From positions 32,501 to 96,500 of the forward strand of contig JAOPHQ010002018.1 of NCBI GenBank assembly GCA_030340625.1: a DNA stretch of 64,000 bases, read 5' to 3'. The DNA comes from Merluccius polli. Lineage: Eukaryota; Chordata; Actinopteri; Gadiformes; Merlucciidae. The stretch's first letter is position 1. Each line of letters opens with the position of its first letter. The position numbers were made by a program, and so were the translations under genes. A model generated the notes under the pieces. That model did no database searches. It was given only the letters and a program-made list of their open reading frames with translations, and was not told the DNA's origin. Shown piece after piece: positions 1 through 10,647 of this stretch.

Positions 1-839
1 CCCCACCACCTCGCTCCCCAGCACCACCTCCCTCCCTCCCTCCGCAGCACCACCTCCCTCCCCCCCCTAGCCCCACCACCTACCCCCCTAGCCCCACCAC
101 CTCCCTCCCTTTCCAGCCCCCACCACCGTCCCCAGCACCACCCCCCCCCCCCAGCCCCATCTCCCTCCCCAACACCACCTCCCTCCCTCCCCAGCCCCAC
201 CACCTCCCTCCCCAGCACCATCTCCCTCCCTCCCCAGCCCCCACCACCTCCCTAGCCCCCACCACCTCCCTCCCCAGCACTCCCACCACCTCCTTCCCTC
301 CCTAGCCCCCACCACCACCTCCCTCCCCAGCACTCCCACCACCTCCCTCCCTCTCCAGCCCCCACCACCACCCTCCCCAGCACCACCTCCCTCCCTTTCC
401 AGCCTCCACCACCTCCTTCCCTTTCCAACCCCCACCACCTCTCTCTCCAGCCCCCACCACCTCCCTCCCTCCCCAGCCCCCACCACCTCCCTCCCTCCCC
501 AGCCCCACCACCTCCCTCCCTCCCCAGCACCACCTCCCTCCCTCCCTCTCCAGCCCCCACCACCTCCCTCCCCAGCACAACCTCCCTCCCTCCCCAGCCC
601 CACCACCTCCCTCCCTCTCCAGCCCCCACCACCTCCCTCCCCAGCACCACCTCCCTCCCTCTCCAGCACCCACCCCCTCCCTCCCCAGCTGCACCACCTC
701 CCTCCCTCCCTCCCTCCCCAGCACCACCCTCCTCCCTCCCTCCCCAGCTGCACCACCTCCCTCCCTCTCCAGCCCCCACCACCTCCCTCCCCAGCACCAC
801 CTCCCTCCCTCCCCAGCCCCCACCACCTCCCTTCCCCAT
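1..839. repeat. C-rich minisatellite-like array
   Basis: The first 839 bases are built from short variants of CCCACCACCTCCCTCCCCAG, repeated dozens of times with small changes in length. The plus strand is almost free of G apart from the CAG at the end of each unit. The minus strand is a series of G-runs (GGTGGTGGGG, GGGGAGGGAGG) that could form G-quadruplexes. Long open frames cross it on the minus strand and encode only G, R, E, V, W and A in a repeating order, so they are by-products of the repeat. It begins at the window edge and may be longer. It probably lies in a downstream intron of the minus-strand protocadherin. Confidence 0.9.
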
Positions 840-1639
840 CCGTTGAAAAAGATGCAAAATAAATAGTGGCGACCGGCTCAAACAGCGCTTCAGGCTCTGT
901 AATTCCCCTTCTCTGTCTTGTTTACTGGGGGGACCGAGCGATAGATCAAGTCCCCAGGTTTGCTTGCCCACTCTCCCCCTGCCCACCCACCACTCACCAC
1001 CCACCACCCCCCCCCCCCAAAAAAACAGAAAAGAAACAGAAAAATCAATCCCCCGATGGCTGGGTGGTGTAACCGCTGCTTAACTCGGACCTTATTGAAC
1101 CCGCAGCCACCGCTCTGCTCCATCTACACAAGGAATCAAGTCCAGGGGAACACACTCCATTTTTCATTATACGGGAAGCGTTTTTTTCTTTTTTTCCCCT
1201 CCGCTTGCAGCGAAATCTCTCGCTTCTCCGAGCGGCGATTCGTAACACTCAAGCGCATATCAATACGTTTTTGTAACCCTCTCCCCCCCTTTCCCTTACT
1301 TTGAGTCAGTCAATGCATGTTGTAGAGTACAATAAAGAGGGAAGAAGGGGGGGGTGGGTGGGGTGTTGCTGGGGTGGTGGGTGTGTATTCATTAAGCAAT
1401 AGGGAGTGAATGTCTCCTGATTGTGATTGGTGTTTACTACGTGCGTTGGCGTCGGCTACGGTGTGCGGGCAGCAGCAGCCGGCCTGGGGGGGGGGGGGGA
1501 GCGGCAGTAGCTGCGGGGAAGCTGAGGGGCTGCCAGGGCGACGGTGGGGATGCGTTGTTGCGATCTGGTAACAAATCAAAGTCTCCCACACAGGCGATGA
1601 AGACAGAGCTCCGTCATTTAACACAACCGTAGGCGTACA

Positions 1640-1668
1640 CGCAAGGACACACATCGGCTCGCACAGGC

Positions 1669-1717
<49 letters not shown>

Positions 1718-1915
1718 GAAGCATGCGCACACAGAGGCACACAGAAACACACTCGGGCAGTCGCATTGAACCCAACGCACAAATACACACACGCAAAGAT
1801 ACACAAACAAATACACACGCATACATGCGCAATCCGCACATGCAGCATTTACACACAGAAACAAACACGTGTACAAATACTCACACACACACACATCTGC
1901 ACACACTTAGACATT
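1640..1915. repeat. (CA)n microsatellite with degenerate flanks
   Basis: A pure (AC)n core at about 1,672-1,711 is flanked on both sides by imperfect CACA-rich DNA out to roughly 1,640 and 1,915. The minus-strand frames crossing it read as CVCVCV and are not genes. Confidence 0.95.
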
Positions 1916-2154
1916 CGCTGATAAAGATGCTAACACACGTAACTTGCATCACGACATATAGCCTCGGGGCAGCAGGAACGAGGAACGCATGTCGAGGAAA
2001 GTTCACCAAAAAAGACGCAATCTTGGTTGCAATCTTTTCACTTGACGGATTAATTGGTTTTATCAAAGAACACAATAAAACACAACCCAACAGAGCTGAT
2101 GGGCAGCCATGATAACTATATGCATTCATAGAGGCAGGGAGATAGAGGAATAGG

Positions 2155-2326
2155 AAGATAGTGAGAGAGAGAGATATATAGAGAGATATAGAGAGATAGA
2201 GAGAGAGGGGGAGTAGACAGAGGTGATGGGAGAGAGAGAGAGGGAGAGAGAGAGAGAGAGAGGGGGGAGTAGACAGAGGCAGTGGGAGAGAGAGAGGGAG
2301 AGGGAGAGAGAGGGAGAGAGAGAGAG
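2155..2326. repeat. (GA)n purine-rich microsatellite
   Basis: Imperfect AGAG and GATAGA repeats are interrupted by GGGGGAGTAGACAGAGG-type blocks that occur more than once. This suggests a short higher-order duplication within the purine tract. Confidence 0.9.
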
Positions 2327-4067
2327 ACCCAAAGGATCTGCTTGTTCCCTCCTATTCCCTAAAGGCAACGTCAGAATAAATCTTCTAAGGGATTATCCCA
2401 GCAACACACAATGCTCTCTGTTCTGCCATTGTATGCCTCTTTAAGCACAATTGATAAATTAGTTATTTGTATTGAAGATGCGTGAAAGTCAAATTCTGGA
2501 TTTTCTATTGATTTGCTGTGGCCAGAATGCATTATAATGTACTGTGTGTGTGTGTGTGTATGTGTGTGTGTTCCTCACAGGCTCAGCGTGGACCAGACTG
2601 CACGTCATGCATGTGGATCTGTATACAATTACACACATCTTGCTGATTGAGCTGCGTTGCTGTGGTCCCTGCACCACTTCATTTGAGAAGCTTTTTGGGT
2701 TTGAGTTTTTTTCCCCCCCGCTTCATTATAGTCAGATACTTGTGTTTTGCTCACAGGATCCAGGGAGGACATTCGAGCCAGAAGGATGCAGCCAACTCAA
2801 CAGAGGGGCCCCTAATCAAGTCTTAAATGAGTTACACACTGGAACAGATATCTCCAAGGGAGTCCTTCTGCTTTTAATTTAAGGTAAGCTAATAGCTTCA
2901 TTTATTCATAATTAAAATAAAATAATAAAACCATAGCCTACTTTGAAATGGTATCGTGTTTTATCGTCTTATTTTTCTCACGAAGACCCCAATCCTCAGT
3001 AGTTCATGAATTTTAATTCATTTTGCTCAGGTCAATCCCCTAGTCTTGCCAAATTGAATTATTCCTGAGGTTTCCATTGGGCTTGTTCCCCTTTTTCCTT
3101 TACTCCTGCATACTACACCCAATTAACACCATCCTCCGCAGTATTCACTCCTACACAATTGAAAAATCCCACGCCTTTGTTTTAACTGGAGATGCAAATG
3201 ACCGTGGAAGTTGAGCCGTTTGAAGGGAAAAGATGAGGGGGAATGCCATAGTGCTCCACAGACAGAAGAGGCTGGGATCTTCTCTTTCCAAGGCAACTTT
3301 TGTGAAATGAACTTCCTTTTATGTTTTCGCTTCATAACGTCGAAGGACAGTGCGTTTCTCGTGGAGGATATCTACATTTTTTTTGGGGGGGCTGTCATTT
3401 ACAGTATGCGACGCAAACTCAATTCATTTCGACAAAATATCGAGGTACGATGGAGGCTACTCTCCCCCCCCCCCACCACCACCACCACATTCACACTAAA
3501 AATGCTCTCACGAGAGAACAGGTAGGCCCATTATCAGCAACTCCCAAATGTGTGACTCGGCAGCCGGTGGGTGGGGGGGGGGGGAAACCTCCTGCCCTCG
3601 GAAAGGATCAGCCATGCAAAAGCATGCGGTACCGCCGGCGCATTATGGGAGACGGCGGAAGAAGGAATACCTTCACCTGCCGGGAGGAAAGTCGGGGAAT
3701 GTGTTTCAACTTATGAGGACATGATCCGCATTACCACAAATCATTCAAATGACCTCGGAGGCTGGAGTTACCTACCGATGGGAAAAAGCAATGTGGCATT
3801 ATCGCCCCTTTCGCTCCTACCGAGAAATAACGGGGCATATATACGAGTGAGCAGAAGATTCGATCAAACCGTGTACGTAAATACACATTTTCAATGTCAG
3901 ATGTTGCATTGAGCGGTGCGAGCGGTAATGGCGTTCTCGCGTGATTTATCCCGTGTAGAAATTTTACAGCTGAGCACAACCGCCCGGCTGTATGGTCGGT
4001 CGTCCTTCATGAGTGTGTCTTGCAACTTAAAAGAAGAACCAAAAAGCTGCAACCTTACAGGGGTATG

Positions 4068-4071
<4 letters not shown>

Positions 4072-4132
<61 letters not shown>
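4072..4132. repeat. (CA)n microsatellite
   Basis: About 30 uninterrupted AC dinucleotides in unique sequence. It is one of the longest perfect CA tracts in the window. Confidence 0.97.
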
Positions 4133-5555
4133 AAAGGCACAACGGGATTAGATTAGGGTGGGGTCTTAAAAGGTTAGAGGCTAGAGGCGTAAGATTCGGC
4201 TATACCACCTTGTGATCCATTTTGAAAACTCCTAACTCTTAACATCTGGCGCGTGCGGCGCACTCTGACCTCCCGCGCGCCCGATCCGCCGCACTAAAGA
4301 CCGGCCAGAAAACAGCACATGACCAACGCTCCCGGCGTCACGGCGAGTGCGCACACCTGCCTCGTCGGTCTGTGCGTGACAATGCACATCCTACAACACC
4401 GCCAGCGCGGCTTTATCACCAGGGTTACCACGCAGGCCTACATAGCATGAGGCCAAAGGGGACCTTTATTAGAGAACGTAATGCAATATGTATTTATGTT
4501 ACACAGCGGCTATGAGAGCATAAATGGATATGTTCATAGGCCCTAATCTCTTTGTCGGGTCTAAAAATAGCCAAGAGTCCCAACAGCCTCTCTCTCTCTC
4601 TCTGATGCAAAAAAATAAATAAAGTGTGCAGCACACTTGATTATTTCATTACGGGCGTCACACAGTGATTTACATGCACAGCAGAGGAAGAGACATTTTC
4701 ATCCGGAGCACTAAGGCTCTGGCAAAGGATCTCATGCGCCGATCCCCAGCAGAATAGCGAAGACACAAAAGCAAGCGGGAGAACGGCTCTGTGTATCCCG
4801 CCCTCTGGAGGCCGTCCATGATCTCATGTTATCCATGTTTTCCCCCAAGCATTAAGGCGGTATGCATCATGTCAGCCAGACCCCGTACACAGAAATGCTG
4901 CATTTTCAGACCCGCCGCTAAATAATGAATTGTCTCATTTGAATGGATCGCCGGCTGCCAACTCAACCTTGGCCCAGACAAAGTAAGTCTGTAAATAACA
5001 GAAACATAGTCCTATTCAACTGATGCCGACCTATTGACATTGTGTTACAGGCGGCACTGCGTTATCTTCTGTCTCCCGTTAAAGCCGACATTGAACTTTT
5101 CTGTGACCTCCCTGACTTTCCCTTTGGGTACTCAGCATCCATAGAGGGAGTGCAAAGCAATATTTGACATGAGTAGGCACATTGGGTGTCCACTGCATTG
5201 ATTACGCGGCGCAAATTATTGTTGTGCTGTTGGACAGCGCGGAAAAACACACTTAACCATTAATGGTACTGGTGGAGGCCATTGATTATAGAGGAAAGCA
5301 CACTTGGCCATTTGGATAGTTGTCTAGACCAGGTTTTGTTTTTTTCCTCTTCTTCTTTTGTTGATCGATACACATTTTACTCAGTGTGTTTTTCACTTTC
5401 TTTACGTCACTCGGGACAATGGTGCAGTTCAGCGTTTCGGGACCTGAATTATCCCGGACATCGAAAACCACCGTACCGACGGTCGGTGTTCGCATTTCGG
5501 AGGAATCCAACAAAAGGCTCCCCCGAGGATTTGCAGACGCCGTGGGTGTTGTGAT

Positions 5556-5590
<35 letters not shown>

Positions 5591-5626
5591 GTGAATCTGG
5601 CACAGTGGGGGGGGGGGGGGGGGGGG
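5556..5626. repeat. Paired poly-G homopolymers
   Basis: A run of 33 G (5,556-5,588) and a run of 20 G (5,607-5,626) are separated by an 18-bp spacer. Homopolymer lengths of this kind are prone to sequencing error, so exact counts are uncertain. Confidence 0.9.
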
Positions 5627-8600
5627 TCAAACAAATGTGGTGTTGTCTGGGTGACCTTAATCACTTCCAGGTTCATCCGAGCTCCGATTTCACTTGTACG
5701 CCTTATTTCAGGTCACTGCCTCAAAGTCAAAGTAGGGCACAGTCATTATCTCTGGGCGCAGAACACAATCATCCGCACAATACAATAAGGTCGGCACAAT
5801 TCGCTGAAGTGGTGTCCATTTCCTCCGGGCCCCCCCGAATACATGTGGGCTGCCGGGGCGAACACACTGCCGGGGCGCCGTACACCAAGAAGCTAATATA
5901 TGCTGGGGTTTTGTCCCCAGCAGAAACACATCTCCCCGCAGTTACCTTGGCTCTTTTGTCTTTCGTGTGCTCGGCGAGGAATGGCATACATTGGCAACCT
6001 CAGGAAAACACACGAGAGAGATTTAAAGCTTAGGGATTGCGGAGATGTGGTCCAAGATGAAGCAGAGATAGGTCTGTGAAACAAATGTCCAGTTTTTACA
6101 TGCACACATTGTAAGGAAATTGTATTATTCTTGTTCACTTTTTTTTAGTACAAAGTATGGATCACCAAGCATGGGCATTGCATATGAGGTCAAAATCAAA
6201 ACAAAATACCCCTTCTCAGTACTCCTAACTTTATTTTAACTTAGAAAATGTGTATACAATATATAATACATATATTGCATATAGCATCAAAGATATCCAC
6301 ATGCAATACGTGATGCATACATATAACCCAGTAAGCTAATGACTAGGCAGTCAAGCGAGCAAACATGTGCTGCTGAAGACGATCAAAACAACTTACATTA
6401 ATCTGTCTGAAAGGCCTCTGAGAGGAAGAACGTCCAAATACTCTTCCAAGACTGCGAGCACATCCATTCTTTATGATCGGCAATGATTCAAATGCATTAT
6501 TAAACACCACTGTTCACAATCCCCCTGACCCTTTCTTTGATATTTCCAATTTTCCGGTGGTCAGGCTATGTGAATATATTGTGGAATATGATTTCAGAGC
6601 GAATACAATGATTGAATGCCAAATCTATTCTGGCTAACAATTTTTCACTTTTCGCTTTTTTACCAACGGCATCGTATAAAAACAAGTCATAGTGTCAGTG
6701 TGGGTGAAGTCGCATCTCGCGAATGAGACATCCCTCGATCACGTAACCTTTTTAGAGGCCTAAGGAGCTTCATGCAAGTGTTCGCCGTACAAGCCAATGC
6801 CTTAGCTCAAAGTAAGAGTCAACTGTCTCATGCAATTGGCACAGCCAATGAGCCACGCTATTGGATTGAGCCCTGAATGCACATTACCAGTAACAAAGGG
6901 TCTCAGGTCTGACTCTGCTAATGATACTATGAATACTTCCTTCACCATGACTCAGTCACAAAGGTGGGACTTAAAATTAATTCATGAAACATGAGAATAT
7001 GGCTGTGACTATTGTCCACCATTGTTCATTGAAGGTCTCTAGTTTGTATGATATGTTAAAAGTATTTCAATACGCATGATCCATAGAGAAAAGAGAAAAA
7101 TTAGCAGACAAAAATATTCCCTGATCTCATCTAATCCGTTGTACATCTGTTACAATATGCCATTATCATGAAAAACAAATAAGAACAATAAATGCCTTGG
7201 CAGAACGGTTCCTCTGTGCATGCAAAGCATTCAAGAGCGCTAATCCTTATCTTAGCTCTAACTAGCCAGTGGGCTGATCTCATTAGACAAATGCTGTCGT
7301 TGTGGGCATCCAGTTCTGCCTGAGATGATTGCCAGAGGCATAAGGTTAGAGAGGTGAGCTTTAGGAAACAAATATAAAAGACTTAATGGCTTATACTCAG
7401 TCATGCTCATACGTTCCACGTAATCAGAGGTATTGCATTTCCACAGACTGCAGGTAGGCGTAATACTGCATATTTCTATTCAAACCAGCAACATTGACTG
7501 CAGCAGGCGTCCTGGCATCTATTTTGTTTTACAACCAAGCCGATCCCTTGTGTAATTGAAGACAGAGAATATAAACCTTTTTTTCTTTGGTGTGTGTGTG
7601 TGACAACTTTACAATGTAGACGAAAGCGGGACAGTCTGTGTGCATTTGTGTGTGTGTGTGTGTGTACTGACCTCCTTTGACTACACACACACACACACCC
7701 CTCTGTGTCAGAAGTGTTACGATTAGCCCCGAGTGGGTTGTGGGTCTGCAGTGTGTGTCAACGGGTCGGTTCAAAGGAGGGTACTTAGAAGATATCACTC
7801 AGAGAGTGTCTTCTCTCGGCTGGATACGGCCGGCCGGTCCACTGTGCCGCGGACGGACGAAGAAAAAAAAAAGAAGAAATAATCGGCTGTCTTGAGACAC
7901 AGCGATTAGCACACTGGCCGGTTAATTTGAACAGGGTTTGCAACGGGCCTAATCAGGAATTAGGAGCCGGCATGCACTCTAAGTCGCCTCCTTTCGTGGG
8001 GCGGAGGGTACGTCAGGATGGGGAAAAAAGGCAATTGTCTGCGGCCTCTCCCGATGATCCGTCGGAAAGCCTCTAATCTGGTCTCAAAGTACTTAAGGAG
8101 TCAAGCAGCAAAATAAACAACATTGATTATCATCCCACTGTTCTTTTTTTCATGCATTTTTTCTTTTTCCTACAGTGAACTAATGCAGGAGGTGGGGTGG
8201 GGTTGGGGGGCAGGATGCCGGGTGGGGGGGCGCGGACGGGGGTTGCAGCTTGCCCCCGCCGGGGCCATCTGGTTGGGCAAATGTTAAGGCCGGATAAATA
8301 CCCCCTGAGTCTTCTGTTCAAACCAGATTATCAGCTATACTAAGGACAGGGTTAGGGGCGGCAGGCATCTTATCGTCCGCATCCAAATCTCTTCGGCAAA
8401 AAAGCAAATCACAGATTCTGCACCGGGATTACCAGGATTAAGAGGGCCGCAGACATGGCCCGCCTCGGACAATGTCTTAAACCGGTGCCCTTTCCGTCTG
8501 GCTGCGTCTCCCCACGGAGACACGTAGGAGACCCCTTTCCTTTCCCTGCCGTTCGGCCCCTAAAGACCCAGCTTGTTTTCATTAGCTTCAAAGACCGAAC

Positions 8601-8805
8601 GTCCACCTTAGGGACTTGCTGGCGTGCAACACGTGAACGTAATAATAGCATTAGCACTAATTTAACCTAGCTGCAGCTTTTTTCCGACCGTGAGCTGTGT
8701 GTAACAGAATGAGGAAGATGAGCTAACCCGGCATGGATCTTTTGGCGGCGCCGTGAAACTGCGGAGCGTGACGACGCGAGGCTACAATTGCTAGGGTTTC
8801 TGGGC

Positions 8806-8820
8806 GACGTCACGGCCAAT
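8806..8820. promoter_or_regulatory. CRE-like and CCAAT motifs
   Basis: GACGTCAC (8,806-8,813) overlaps the sequence leading into CCAAT (8,816-8,820), about 60 bp before an ATG at 8,880. The surrounding 150 bp has several CpGs. This spacing is typical of a small vertebrate promoter, but there is no direct evidence of transcription. Confidence 0.35.
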
Positions 8821-8879
8821 AGGCGTGCAAGCGCAACCGGGGGGCAGAAAGCGTAGACGACAGATAGACAACCAGCAAG

Positions 8880-8933
8880 ATGGCAAGGATTTGTTGTGCC
8901 GTTCACTGTGCTAATCACAAAAGCCAGGGATAG
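8880..8933 (+). pseudogene. Possible THAP-domain N-terminal fragment
   Basis: A short plus-strand frame reads MARICCAVHCANHKSQG and then stops. The start of the THAP zinc finger family has a Met, a few residues, Cys-(Cys)-x2-4-Cys and then Asn, as in the CCAVHCAN seen here. The rest of the domain (the later Cys-His pair, the invariant Pro and Trp, and AVPTIF-type end) does not follow in any frame nearby, and no GT donor follows the last codons. It may be the broken 5' end of a THAP-containing transposase or host gene, or a chance match. It follows CRE and CCAAT motifs at a promoter-like distance. Confidence is low because only 17 residues are available. Confidence 0.3.
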
Positions 8934-10118
8934 AAAATGTCATAAGACATACCATGGGGTTCAGTCCCTTTAATAATAAAAGTCTTTAAAAGGGCGGCTT
9001 GGAGTCCTAATCTCATGATTCGTATGCACTTATTTTCTTTAGTAGATACACGAGGCTTTTCTATCATATCCTATATTGGGCCATACAAAAGTTGTCCATT
9101 TGGACATAGGCTATCCAATATAACGTTTCCCCTTTCCATTCCCCATTAGTGAGAACTATTTTGTTTCTGTAATCGGTGTAGGAGGCTTCAGACGTCACCT
9201 GCCACATCTTGCCACATATTCATCGGCTCCCATTAGGATTATTATAGTGCATTTACTACAGGAGTTTTGATGTGTCCATATCTCTTTTTATATATATGCA
9301 CCATAAGCCTTATATGGAGGGGATTGGATATGACCAAAATAGGGGGAAATGCACAAAATATAAACTGTGACATAATTCTGTGATCCAAACATATAATTTT
9401 GATGAGGTTTTATGTGAATACTTACTACTTTTTAAATGTCTCACAAATGTCCAACGTAAAACGTATCTTACTTATTGAGATAGCATAGGCTGTGTCCTTC
9501 GATAGACAAAAAGTTACATCAACAGGTTCAATAATGAACCACTAAACCACGAACGCCAAGTTCATAAATCAAAGTTTTTACATTACTGATTTTTACATTT
9601 CTTAGATTTAGCCCTACAAGAGGGCAAATTCTGTCTTTTATTTATTCAATTCATATTATAGTCTTCAAGGCAGTGATATTAGGATGCCACGACAAACAAA
9701 CATAAGCTATGTTACATTAATATACTATAAGAAAGACAAACCAATACATTTACCTCTGGAAATAGCGTTTGGTCATTCCATTATCAGACTTTACAAGGAA
9801 AAATGCAATACAATGCCGTTTAAACATTGATTACAATGATGTCGTCGCTAACGTGACCGCAGTAGCTTATGGTAACGAAACGGTTCGTTGCCCCCTGGCT
9901 GCGCGCACATCCAACCATGTTTGTAAACGGAAAACCCGTCTACAGAAAGCTGCCTCCCCCAGCGCCACCCAGATGGACGTTTTTTGTATGATTGAGGATG
10001 ATAACATGACCCGCAAATTGAGAGGAAAACATAGTCTGAGGAAGGGTCGGATTCGTCGTGGATGTCCACTGAATTTAGATGTCGAACCGGTCGAACAAAT
10101 ACAATAACTCATAATAAT

Positions 10119-10144
10119 ACACACACACACACACACACACACAC
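10119..10144. repeat. (CA)n microsatellite
   Basis: Thirteen perfect AC dinucleotides in otherwise unique DNA. Confidence 0.95.
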
Positions 10145-10556
10145 TAGACAATACAATTGAAGTTCACTAAATTTGAATGTACCTCCTCTTTGGTGCATGT
10201 GTATGTCTCTGTGCTTTAGAGAGATTAGTGTTAAACCTACATGGCTTCAGAAAAAAATAACCTTAAAGCCCTGTTTAATAAGGGGCTAAAAAAATTGGGA
10301 GAGGGGGTCATACTCATAACCTTACTCATCCTTATGACAATAGGAGTAACATGAATTGCACAGAGCAATCAAGCACTGACAACCAGCTAAGACCTTGGCG
10401 CACCAGCGAATAAGCGTCTGCGCATGATGCATTGCCACCAACATTTCAGAGCATCATTAAGCCTTGTGCCGTGAAGTCCTCTAGCGCCCCAAAAATAATA
10501 TACAAATAATAAACAATAATATACAATAATAATTAATAATAAATAATAATTAATTG

Positions 10557-10605
10557 CATTTATTTAGCGCTTTTTCCAATACACCCAAAGTGCTTTACAT
10601 AGTGA

Positions 10606-10645
<40 letters not shown>
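10557..10645. repeat. Interspersed repeat fragment with (GT)n
   Basis: GCATTTATTTAGCGC followed by CAAAGTGCTTTACA resembles a motif I recall as dispersed in many fish genomes. It runs straight into a (GT)n tract at 10,609-10,645. It is preceded by an AATAAT-rich low-complexity stretch (10,490-10,556). The element class cannot be settled from the fragment. Confidence 0.5.

Positions 10646-10647
<2 letters not shown>

Larger units (their letters stand above)
840..8700. other. Gene-free stretch, probable distal pcdh11 intron
   Basis: No open frame here resembles a known protein. The longer ones run through (CA)n, (GA)n, poly-G or poly-C. No RNA gene was recognised. The stretch holds microsatellites (listed separately) and unique AT-balanced DNA. 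Part of it, about 4,800-4,960, looks evenly complex and might be a conserved non-coding element. It is inferred to be intronic because the last visible protocadherin exon at 20.7 kb ends in a donor site and no later exon was found at lower coordinates. Confidence 0.5.

Noticed and set aside
88..1007. Several overlapping minus-strand frames of 170-250 codons rich in G, E, R and W
   Set aside because: They follow the repeat unit of the C-rich array in all frames, so they are repeat artefacts.
9769..10107. 112-codon plus frame beginning MVIPLSDF
   Set aside because: No recognisable domain, homologue or promoter, and competing minus frames of similar length; likely chance or an old repeat.
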